From assembly GCA_949285905.1 (NCBI GenBank), contig CASDZV010000054.1, positions 1 through 39,646 on the forward strand: 39,646 nucleotides of DNA, written 5' to 3'. Source of the DNA: an uncultured Spirochaetales bacterium. GTDB lineage: Bacteria; Spirochaetota; Spirochaetia; Sphaerochaetales; Sphaerochaetaceae. Positions 16,489 through 24,873 of this stretch are shown here, in pieces; the stretch's first letter is position 1, and each line of letters begins with the position of its first letter. The notes below the pieces were generated by a model. That model searched no databases, was not told the DNA's origin, and was given only the letters and a program-made list of their open reading frames with translations. Both the position numbers and the translations under genes were made by a program.

Positions 16489-18440
16489 ACATCAACCTCC
16501 TTAATCGAATACTCCATAGCCTCATAGTCCGTGATTACCTCAAATCCGTTTTCAAACATTGTCCTGAATACGCCCTCTTCAATTTGCTCATGCTGGACAA
16601 TGCGTTCTGAGGCAACAGCAGAGATCGCAGCAAGATATTGGCTGTTTGACTTTTCAATCCACTCCAGATCTTCAGAATGGCGGATTGAGTAGCAAAGCGT
16701 GCCACCGGTCTCAATTGTTTTCAGCAGCATCCTCATAGGGTCTGATGACGTATTAACACTCTGGAAAGCAAATGGGATTTTTCCGCTGAGACAAAGGGGA
16801 ACGAACGGGATGTCGTAATCAAACAGGAATGAACGACTGGATGTATCAGGAAGATCCACGACAAACAACGCCGCACCAAGGGTGTAATAAAACCCGTTGT
16901 AAACAAGATATGGAGCAGCTAGTGACAGGAGTTTTTCCTTCACTGTCCGGGTATATGACTCCCTGTCCATTGGATGCTTTGAGCCATAATCTGAATATGC
17001 AATCTCCCCGATGACGCAGAATGCTGACAGCATATCATCATCTGTACAGAACTCTGTTTCACTGATACTGATCAGATACCGCTTTGTATCATCGTCGCCG
17101 ACAGATGAAGCTGGATTATATTCATATTGAATGGATGGGCGCCCAGAAAGGTCCCTGATAATATCTCCAGATCGCGATGACGTCAGCAGAGGATTGCAAG
17201 CTGCTGCAACAAGAATACTGTTATTGTCACAGAAATCCAGAAGCTCCGCTTTTTCTTTCCTGCTTCCGAAAGCATGTGTAAAGCGGAAATTGCGCTGCTC
17301 TTTTCCATTAAGCATCCTTTCATTCCAGTTCTCGAAGACAACTGCTGCTTCTTCAGGATTCTCAAGTTCCTGCAAAGCTTCCAGAACTGTACTGAAACCA
17401 ACTTCAGAAGGATAGACAGAGAAAGGTGTCGGGAGTCCGAGAATATCAACATCATTTTTCTCTTCCCCCTCCGCAATGAGCAGAACACTCCTCTTTTCAC
17501 ACGGACCATTATTCAGATACAGCTTCTGGAACGTAGCAGCCATCGCTGTATAACCAGATTCCGATACTGGAGTGTAGACTACCTGAAGTCTGCCATCAAA
17601 AAGTCTGGGGCTCTCATATACAATCTGCACAGCATCGCTTGAAATACTCTCTTCTGCACTTGCTCGGAGACAAAATGAAAAATAAGCAATGTTATAAGGG
17701 TTGTTCTCATATGAAACAGAAGAGACCAGCTCAGCCATGGCCGCCCCCTCTGTCGCGACTGCAATAATACTTCCAGCACCATCCTTTTCCATGCCGAACA
17801 TCGGGAGCATGATTGGAGTCTTTGCTGTGGTGCTCACATCCCTTGTCTCTGCTCTGTCGCGGCCATATATACGTTCACGATACGTTCCCCTGTGCCCGTT
17901 ATTGAAGCTGACAAATGCGCCTTCCCCATCCGGGATGACAATAAAACCTGAATCGCGTACAGATGCAGCCCCGATAAACGGAAGGAACTCAATCTGCGAA
18001 ATGAAAAGATCCTCGCTTTCAATAAAAGCCGAAGTATCTACAGTGACTGCTAAACCTCTGTCGGAAAGTGTAAACTGGGCTGAGAAGCCGATGCCTTCTT
18101 CAAAATAATATCTGGCGGAAACACCATCTGGCAGAAGTTCAAATGACACATCATCCGCGACGTCCGTATTGAGAGTGAGTACCCTGCCATTCTCTGGCGC
18201 AATTGCAGTTACTGAAAAGAGGCTCTGCGACCGTACCCTCTGCGCACCTCTGAGCCTATATGAGCCAAACATCGGGCGGGAGGCAACAAGAGGCCATTCG
18301 TTACCATTAACAGAAAAAACCAGAGAACAAGCCTCCGCATCTGCAGATAGTGACATATTCTGTGACGTGAACACAATGTCTTCCGCACAGAGAGGGAGCA
18401 GACTCATCAATAGCAGCAGCAATATTAATATCCTCTTCAT
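16485..18440 (-). CDS. DUF5696-type exported protein
   Basis: A 651-aa exported protein with a signal peptide (1-19, ending LPLCA-ED). The middle block SGFIVIPDGEGAFVSFNNG (about 163-182), then TYRERIYGRD and MLPMFGM, matches what I recall of DUF5696 proteins, common in Paenibacillus-like carbohydrate operons. The N-terminal 250 residues look like a beta-sandwich of the galactose-mutarotase/GH type, followed by an alpha/beta region. Together this suggests a glycoside hydrolase-like enzyme, but no catalytic residue is assigned here and function is unknown. It lies between the NHL/YIP1 gene (3-bp gap) and permease genes (4-bp overlap), an arrangement I believe recurs in Firmicutes. Confidence 0.72.
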   Translation of the reverse strand: MKRILILLLLLMSLLPLCAEDIVFTSQNMSLSADAEACSLVFSVNGNEWPLVASRPMFGSYRLRGAQRVRSQSLFSVTAIAPENGRVLTLNTDVADDVSFELLPDGVSARYYFEEGIGFSAQFTLSDRGLAVTVDTSAFIESEDLFISQIEFLPFIGAASVRDSGFIVIPDGEGAFVSFNNGHRGTYRERIYGRDRAETRDVSTTAKTPIMLPMFGMEKDGAGSIIAVATEGAAMAELVSSVSYENNPYNIAYFSFCLRASAEESISSDAVQIVYESPRLFDGRLQVVYTPVSESGYTAMAATFQKLYLNNGPCEKRSVLLIAEGEEKNDVDILGLPTPFSVYPSEVGFSTVLEALQELENPEEAAVVFENWNERMLNGKEQRNFRFTHAFGSRKEKAELLDFCDNNSILVAAACNPLLTSSRSGDIIRDLSGRPSIQYEYNPASSVGDDDTKRYLISISETEFCTDDDMLSAFCVIGEIAYSDYGSKHPMDRESYTRTVKEKLLSLAAPYLVYNGFYYTLGAALFVVDLPDTSSRSFLFDYDIPFVPLCLSGKIPFAFQSVNTSSDPMRMLLKTIETGGTLCYSIRHSEDLEWIEKSNSQYLAAISAVASERIVQHEQIEEGVFRTMFENGFEVITDYEAMEYSIKEVDV

Positions 18441-18443
18441 ATA

Positions 18444-20450
18444 TCACCTCCTCAGCGCTATTTCATTGAAAATGATCGATGCAATATTCATGGTATTCTC
18501 AACAAGGATCACAAAAAGGAATACCAGGAAAAGAACGAAGGCCATGCCGAGAAGAATCAGAATAAACGTAAAGAGCATCTTCCCTGCTGTGTATTCATGA
18601 ATGGAAGCAGATGCAAGGAGAAGGACAGCAAGGGCCCAGATATATGAGACAGCTGCAATCCAGCTCATGAAAACACTCTCATCAAGTGTCAGAATATGTG
18701 ACAGCAGCAGATTAACAACTCCAGCCCCTATAAGCGGAATGAGAGCATATGATGAAGCGGCATATATCTCCTTGTATGTTCCTTTTCCATCAGATATTGT
18801 GCTCACAGCCCAGTTTACTGTGACAAAGAGCATATAAAGACCGATTGTATTCATCGCGCTCATGAGGATACTGAATTCGTCCCTGTCGTTGAGATTGAAT
18901 GCATAACCATCTGCAAAATACCTGACAACATCCAGAACAAAAAATGAAAGAAGGAGAGCCGTTGAGAAGCACAAAGAAAACCTCTTTTCCCTCTTTAGCT
19001 CCCACATCAGTTCAGAAGGATGGAAAAGCGGACTGAATGCATTTCTTATTCTCTCTGGAACATGGAACGCCACACCACGCTTTTCTGCTATGAAAACGGC
19101 GACAGCTGCTATCACAAGCACAGCAAGTACCCATGCAAGATTTTCTCTTGCCCACCCGAGACGAAGCGTATCAAAGACTTCAGAATATCGTTCTCTGTCG
19201 CCTGAAAGCTGAAGCTCCGCAAGAGCCGTTGCCTCCTCTCCGCTCTTCTCATATGCCTTGCCAAGCCCTAAATGTGCAAGTTCAAGTCCGGGGTTTATCC
19301 GCAGCACTTCCTGCCAATATGGAAGAGCTTCTGAATACAAGCCATCAGAATACAACCTGACTGCCTCGAAAAGCATTCTGCCGTAATGTGTGGCTCTGAA
19401 AACAGTTATGGAAGAATCTGCATCATCAAGAACATAGATATGCTCATCATTACTTTCAATTCGTTGCGGATCTGTAAACACGCCCGTCTGCGTACCTTTG
19501 CCACCTATGACACTTATGAGATTACCATCGCTGTCATAGGTAAAGACTCTGCCACGAGCAGTGTCCAGCGCAGAGAGGAAAATCCCATTGATGTCCACAT
19601 CTACAAAGTGGCTAGAACTTTCAAGTCCATCAACTGCTTCTTCAGGAGGAATCATGTCGCCGAATGACAGATTATCATCATCCCAGATACCACGCCCTGA
19701 TGGATTGATTTTCCTGATTTTCATTGATTCATTCTCTATGCCGAATGAACAGGTATATACAAAATCCTCATTGTCGATATCAAAACCGGTATATGCAACT
19801 GGGACAAAACGTTCCATTGCATCCCGCTGCTCTCTGTTGAGAAGCTTCTTCCAGGCCTGGTCAAGGCGCTGAGAAATAGTGAGTTCTGTGGGATTTGCAC
19901 CGAAATATCCGATAAAATCACCATCAGGGGAGAACATCAGCGCACCATAGTAAAGATCCGGAACAAGCGCATAGATATTCCCCGCCCTATCCGCAACGAC
20001 GGACTCTGGTACAAAAGGAATATCAACACCGACTGATGATGTATCAGGATTGCGAATGACAGCCTCAAGCGTCATTGTCTCCTTGTCAAATACTGCAATC
20101 TCGCAATTACCGGCATCAGCTACATAAATAGATGACTGAGATATATATAATCCCTGTGCATCACAGAAAACATGTTCAGTGCCATCTGCATTGAAGAATG
20201 GAAGGATTCTATCAGCTGTTCTGAGCACGCTCTTTCCAGTATCAAGGATGTATAGCTCTCCATCAGAGATGAATAAGTCTGAATACAGTGATTCCTCTTC
20301 AGGATAAATCACTCTGACAGCTTCGAAAGGTGAAGGGGACTCCACTGCATTCCCTTTGCTGTCATATGTATATGACGCGAAAGGAACACCATCTGCGTAT
20401 AAGCTGATTGAGATCAGGAATAAATTAAGGATAAGAAGAACACGTCTCAT
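18444..20450 (-). CDS. NHL-propeller/TPR/YIP1 membrane protein
   Basis: A 668-aa protein with a signal peptide (1-19) and an exported beta-propeller of NHL-like repeats (about 45-365, with repeated phrases such as IYVADAGNCEIAVFD and IYVLDDADSSITVF). A TPR-like helical pair follows (about 370-425, EALPYWQEVLRINPGLELAHLGLGKAYEKSG). After a membrane helix near 443-460 comes a multi-helix YIP1-family domain (about 510-668). The topology places the propeller and TPR in the periplasm. A role in organising or sensing the transporter is conceivable but unproven. I start at ATG 20450 because AAGGGG lies upstream at the end of the preceding gene and a signal peptide begins there; the longer 20489 start would bury it. 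Confidence 0.75.
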   Translation of the reverse strand: MRRVLLILNLFLISISLYADGVPFASYTYDSKGNAVESPSPFEAVRVIYPEEESLYSDLFISDGELYILDTGKSVLRTADRILPFFNADGTEHVFCDAQGLYISQSSIYVADAGNCEIAVFDKETMTLEAVIRNPDTSSVGVDIPFVPESVVADRAGNIYALVPDLYYGALMFSPDGDFIGYFGANPTELTISQRLDQAWKKLLNREQRDAMERFVPVAYTGFDIDNEDFVYTCSFGIENESMKIRKINPSGRGIWDDDNLSFGDMIPPEEAVDGLESSSHFVDVDINGIFLSALDTARGRVFTYDSDGNLISVIGGKGTQTGVFTDPQRIESNDEHIYVLDDADSSITVFRATHYGRMLFEAVRLYSDGLYSEALPYWQEVLRINPGLELAHLGLGKAYEKSGEEATALAELQLSGDRERYSEVFDTLRLGWARENLAWVLAVLVIAAVAVFIAEKRGVAFHVPERIRNAFSPLFHPSELMWELKREKRFSLCFSTALLLSFFVLDVVRYFADGYAFNLNDRDEFSILMSAMNTIGLYMLFVTVNWAVSTISDGKGTYKEIYAASSYALIPLIGAGVVNLLLSHILTLDESVFMSWIAAVSYIWALAVLLLASASIHEYTAGKMLFTFILILLGMAFVLFLVFLFVILVENTMNIASIIFNEIALRR

Positions 20451-20454
20451 AAGC

Positions 20455-21327
20455 TCACCCCTTGATTCCCGAAGCAGCCATTGTCTCAAGTACCTGACGT
20501 TGCGTGATGAAGAAAATGATGACTGGCGGCAGCATCAACAGGACAGTAGCAGCGGCCCCTTCTCCTGCTCTCGATATTCCCCCTGCAATAAGTTCATTCA
20601 TGACAGCAGGCAAGACCTTATGGCTCTCATCATAGATGAATCCGGAGCCTGTATTGTTCCAGAGAGTCTGGAATGTGAAGATGACAAGCGTCGCAATCGC
20701 GGGCTTCACAACAGGAATAATCACCCGGCAGAGAATCCTGAATTCCGTACACCCATCAATCCGAGCGGCTTCTATCAATGCAGAAGGTATCATCTGTACG
20801 AGAAACTGCCGCATCAGGAACACTCCGAAAGGAAGGCCCAAAGACGGAAGGAGAATAGCCCAATATGTATTAAGCAATCCAAGTCTTGCGATGATGAGAT
20901 ACTGCGCAACCGCTGTTACAGGACTGGAAAAGAGAAGTGCTTTGACAACAAGCTCATTCAACGTCCGTTTCCCAGCAAATGTACCGAACGCAAGTGAGTA
21001 TGCAGCCATAGAAGCTATCATCACATAAGCGGCAGAACCCGCTATGGATATGAATTCACTATTGAAAATATACCTTGAGAATGGTACATACAGCGAATCG
21101 GCAAGACGCAGAAGATTCTTATAGTTCTCAAACGTTGGATTATCAACCATGAAGCGCGGAGGAAATGCGAAGATTTCCTCATATGGCTTGAGTGACTGGA
21201 TGATTGAATACACAAACGGGAACATCATAAAAACACTCAGCATGATGAGAAAGAGGAAAATCATGAATGTGCCGAAACGCGATCTTGAAACGCGGCAACC
21301 TGCCTGACTTCTGAACAAACTCCTCAT
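20455..21327 (-). CDS. Sugar ABC transporter permease, MalG type (importer 1)
   Basis: A 290-aa inner-membrane permease with six predicted helices, EAA loop IEAARIDGCTEFRILCRVIIP, and C-terminal TQRQVLETMAASGIKG typical of MalG-like subunits. The longer frame begins at 21423, inside the preceding gene; ATG 21327 is chosen since GGGAGGAAGA immediately precedes it. It pairs with the permease at 21339-22247. Confidence 0.9.
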   Translation of the reverse strand: MRSLFRSQAGCRVSRSRFGTFMIFLFLIMLSVFMMFPFVYSIIQSLKPYEEIFAFPPRFMVDNPTFENYKNLLRLADSLYVPFSRYIFNSEFISIAGSAAYVMIASMAAYSLAFGTFAGKRTLNELVVKALLFSSPVTAVAQYLIIARLGLLNTYWAILLPSLGLPFGVFLMRQFLVQMIPSALIEAARIDGCTEFRILCRVIIPVVKPAIATLVIFTFQTLWNNTGSGFIYDESHKVLPAVMNELIAGGISRAGEGAAATVLLMLPPVIIFFITQRQVLETMAASGIKG

Positions 21328-21338
21328 TCTTCCTCCCT

Positions 21339-22247
21339 TCAGGCAGAATGCTTCTTCAAGAAGCCCTGGATGACATGATTGAACGAAAGCATAAGGACAA
21401 AAAGGAATACAGCAATTGCGCATGCATATCCCATCTCCATGTAATTAGTACCGGTGTCAGTCATGTAAGTGACAATTGTCGTTACCGCATTATCTGTCGC
21501 AACGCCATCTACTGCAGTCCCCGCCGCAATCAGCAGCTGCTGCCCTACAGCTCCGGAAGCAAAACTGGAGCCAATCTGCATGACAGCACCAAACAGGAGC
21601 TGAGGCCCCATATTAGGAACTGTTATCAGAGCGAATTCCTGGAATCTGTTGCGTATGCCATCTATCGCAGCCGCTTCATACTGTTCTTTATCAATGCCCT
21701 GGAACCCCGCGAGGAAGGAAAGAAATGCGGTACCGAGACTCAGCCACAGCTGCACAATGATGCATACAGCCATTATGTACTGAGGATCAGAGAGCCATTG
21801 CAGAGGTTCATGCATCAATCCCAACCGCGATAGAATACTGTTCACAAATCCATACTGATCCCCAGAGAAAATATATGCCCAGACAGAGTATGCACCTGTG
21901 AACATCGAAGGGACATAAAGACAGAATGTGAATACTGTTCTTATTCTTGGCGAAAGTTCATTCACAAGCCATGCCAGGAACAGGCACAGGAAATAGCTTA
22001 CAGGGCCTGTAATAAGTGCGAACACAAGCGTATTCTTCAGCGCAATGAGAAATACATCATCGTCCAGGAACATCCTCACATAATTCTCAAAACCAACAAA
22101 TGACGGGAACTGAACCAGATTGAAATCAGTGAAGCTCAGAATCATCGCCAGAACAACGGGAATGACAATAAACAAGAAAAATAGAGCCATGAATGGCAGA
22201 AGCATCAAAGCCTGCTCAGTGCTTGTTCTGATCCGCTTTTTTTCCAA
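21339..22247 (-). CDS. Sugar ABC transporter permease, MalF/UgpA type (importer 1), TTG start
   Basis: A 302-aa inner-membrane permease with six helices and the EAA loop YEAAAIDGIRNRFQEFALITVP. The start codon is TTG (22247-22245): GGAGG lies six bases upstream within the end of the binding-protein gene, while the next in-frame ATG (residue 15) would delete the cytoplasmic tail and part of helix 1. Only one base separates it from the preceding stop. It is partner of the MalG-type permease that follows and of the CBM-fused binding protein. Confidence 0.9.
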   Translation of the reverse strand: MEKKRIRTSTEQALMLLPFMALFFLFIVIPVVLAMILSFTDFNLVQFPSFVGFENYVRMFLDDDVFLIALKNTLVFALITGPVSYFLCLFLAWLVNELSPRIRTVFTFCLYVPSMFTGAYSVWAYIFSGDQYGFVNSILSRLGLMHEPLQWLSDPQYIMAVCIIVQLWLSLGTAFLSFLAGFQGIDKEQYEAAAIDGIRNRFQEFALITVPNMGPQLLFGAVMQIGSSFASGAVGQQLLIAAGTAVDGVATDNAVTTIVTYMTDTGTNYMEMGYACAIAVFLFVLMLSFNHVIQGFLKKHSA

Positions 22248-22248
22248 T

Positions 22249-24873
22249 TCACACCTCCTGCCCTGTCTCTAAGCGCTTTCTTTCGATTTCCCTATCGATG
22301 ACAGAGGCATAATGCTCCAGCATCTCCCGCGGATTCTCACCTTCAAGAACAACACGGCGGAATGCGCTTACAATATTCCTCTGCGTGTAATAAGATCCCG
22401 GGATCTGGTCAATCTGTCGCAATGTTTGGCGCGCAGCGACTATCTCGGCACTCTCCTCCGGCAGCCACGGGAGCAATGTAATAACTTCATCGCTGGCACT
22501 CGGGTAGCGCCCAGCTGCACCTAACAAGCTTTCAAGCCGACGGCCATACTCAGCCTGTATGTCTACAGAGACGAACCATTTAAGGAACTTCCAGCTTTCT
22601 TCCAGTGCCTCAGTATCTTTGAGTATTACCGTGCCCATTCCCGATGAAACAGCCACATCATCTCCTTCATCAGAGACAGGAATTCTTGTCATCGACCACA
22701 ATCCCTGAAGTTCAGGGGCTGCAAAAGTCAGTCTTCCATACTCCGTGTAATCTGCAATCGCAAGGGGCATCTCACCAGAACGGAATCTGTTGAAGAAATC
22801 ATATGTAAGCGATAAGCCATAATCAGAGAAGAGACGCGTATACAGGACAAACGCCTCATAGCTTTCAGGACTCATCAGCTCAGTTGATGCATAATCCGGA
22901 GTGTATAATGCCCCCCCATCTTGAAAAAGGAGCGTCAGAAATGTCGTGTACTGCGAAGGTATTCCTACATCCATGTTACTTCGCTGTATGACAGGAATGA
23001 CAGAAAGCAGCTCATCCCATGTCCGTGGAACATCAATGCCAAGCTCGGAGAGAATATCACTTCGGTAGAACATCATCGGAAAAACTTCTGTAAGCGGAAG
23101 TGCATACACTTCCCCCTGATATGTATAAGGTACAAGCGATGCTGACGAGACATAGGATCCGACTGTCTCCGCAAAATCTGGGAATGAAGAAAGCGGATAA
23201 AGAGCATCACGCATTGCAAGTGTCACAGGAACTGTGTTTGCGATAAAAAGCACGACATCAGGACCTGATCCTGCCAGAATTGCCTGTTCAATACCTGCCT
23301 GGACAAGATTCACGCTGACACGGATTCCCGTCTCCGGCGTAAAAAGCTCTTCAACAAGATCAGACACAACTTCCATCTGATCACGTCCCGCAGCAACCCA
23401 CACTGTAATATCTCCATCGTCATTCTCTTCGGACTGGAATGAATGAAGCAGAGACATAAACGAGAATGCGAGATTGCTGAATACGCCAGAGCTCTCAAGC
23501 TGTATCATATCTGGATTCCTGGACAGAGCTATCCAGTCAAGATCAAGCGGACTTTCCATAGCCTGATAAATCCAACTCGTAAGCCCTGATATATTACCTC
23601 TGAACGATGCGATGCGGCTTGGTATGGATTCTGGATTCTCTGCAAACGATTCCAGCTGTGTTATAAGGGCAGAAAGCTGCTGGTATGACATCGTCCCGCC
23701 ACCGGAGATTTCTCTCAATTCTGTTTCAGAATCAACAAGCGCGTCATGTGCTTTCATGATTGCTTCCACAAGGCCAGGAATCTCCCTGTCAAGATTATAT
23801 TCTCTGTTTAGATCAGGAGATGTGCCAGTGACCATTATCATGCGTCTGTAAATTGCATTAAGCTCGGAAACTGTATTCAGCACTTTCGCCAGTATTGAGG
23901 AATAAGGTCCAGGAACGACCTCTAGCGCTATTGTATGGACGCCTTGCTCAAGATATATCCCCACACCATCGGTCTTCTCAAGTGCCCAGTCCGAAGAATA
24001 CGGGAATGCTATTGAATCAAGTTCATTGCATGGTACATGCCCATCAACAGCAAGTCGTCTGTATACAGCAAAGCCTTTCTTGGAATTCTGCCTGTATTTG
24101 ATACCGATTGAATACCATCCGCTTTCTTCTACCTCGAAACGCCAGACAATAGTGTTTCCATCACCTGACCACGATGAACCACCTGCTATATTGTAGATGA
24201 TATGACCGGAATCAGATGGACTTACAGACGGACTTGATCTGTCAATCTGACTTGTTATGGTTGTAGAGGATGAGAGGAAAATGTCCTCAGCCTCTATGTG
24301 TATATAACCATTTCCTTCACAAAGTGGCAGACTCTCACAGAGCTGAAGCGGTTCAGCTGGTGAGAATGAAACAGAAAGCAGCGTGAAATCTGTCCGTCTG
24401 CCTTCAACCTCGATAACATGGCGCCCCTCGGAGAGATGAAGCGTGAAATACTCACTGGTTGTATTATCCTTTCTCCTGAGTGTCTCCTTGCAAGGTATAC
24501 TGCACTCTTCTGTCAATGCTCTTTTGCCGTTTCCATCCTCATCTACCCGCAATGGACCATATTCAAAATATCTGTTCACCGAGAAGAAAGAGTTTGCCAC
24601 CCTCTGTCCATCAACTGATATAAACAGCTCTATGTCATCATAGCGTCCTGAATGAGGAATATATTCCAGCGTGATTCTGTAATCATCTTCTTCCTCAACA
24701 TAAAACTCTGCAGCGATGCTTCCGGAATAATCTGTCCACACAAGACCAGATTCTTCTCTGTCGTATGCCTCAGTTTCTTTTTCTGAAATAAAAGATGAAT
24801 GAGGGATGACAATGCTCTCTGCGCAAAGATGTGTTGAGATGAGAGAAAGCAGAAGCACGAGGACAAATCTCAT
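22249..24873 (-). CDS. Sugar-binding protein fused to two N-terminal CBM-like domains (importer 1)
   Basis: An 874-aa exported protein, about twice the usual size of a family 1 binding protein. Signal peptide 1-18. Domain A (about 20-172) has the carbohydrate-module pattern FYVEEEDDYRITLEY...HVIEVEGRR. Domain B (about 189-322) begins YIHIEAED and contains VWRFEVEESGWYSIGIKY and HTIALEV, as in CBM6/35-like modules. A helical linker (about 330-480) leads to a complete solute-binding fold (about 488-870) with GSGPDVVLF, YALPLTEVFPMMFYRSD and PRTWDELLS. No lipobox is visible. It probably links polysaccharide contact to oligosaccharide delivery. Its ATG overlaps the GH3 stop (ATGA), with GGAGG seven bases upstream. 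Confidence 0.85.
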   Translation of the reverse strand: MRFVLVLLLSLISTHLCAESIVIPHSSFISEKETEAYDREESGLVWTDYSGSIAAEFYVEEEDDYRITLEYIPHSGRYDDIELFISVDGQRVANSFFSVNRYFEYGPLRVDEDGNGKRALTEECSIPCKETLRRKDNTTSEYFTLHLSEGRHVIEVEGRRTDFTLLSVSFSPAEPLQLCESLPLCEGNGYIHIEAEDIFLSSSTTITSQIDRSSPSVSPSDSGHIIYNIAGGSSWSGDGNTIVWRFEVEESGWYSIGIKYRQNSKKGFAVYRRLAVDGHVPCNELDSIAFPYSSDWALEKTDGVGIYLEQGVHTIALEVVPGPYSSILAKVLNTVSELNAIYRRMIMVTGTSPDLNREYNLDREIPGLVEAIMKAHDALVDSETELREISGGGTMSYQQLSALITQLESFAENPESIPSRIASFRGNISGLTSWIYQAMESPLDLDWIALSRNPDMIQLESSGVFSNLAFSFMSLLHSFQSEENDDGDITVWVAAGRDQMEVVSDLVEELFTPETGIRVSVNLVQAGIEQAILAGSGPDVVLFIANTVPVTLAMRDALYPLSSFPDFAETVGSYVSSASLVPYTYQGEVYALPLTEVFPMMFYRSDILSELGIDVPRTWDELLSVIPVIQRSNMDVGIPSQYTTFLTLLFQDGGALYTPDYASTELMSPESYEAFVLYTRLFSDYGLSLTYDFFNRFRSGEMPLAIADYTEYGRLTFAAPELQGLWSMTRIPVSDEGDDVAVSSGMGTVILKDTEALEESWKFLKWFVSVDIQAEYGRRLESLLGAAGRYPSASDEVITLLPWLPEESAEIVAARQTLRQIDQIPGSYYTQRNIVSAFRRVVLEGENPREMLEHYASVIDREIERKRLETGQEV

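Noticed and set aside
20356..20997. 213-aa plus-strand open frame
   Set aside because: Lies antisense to a clear ABC permease with a conserved EAA loop; residue composition is that of a reverse-strand shadow.
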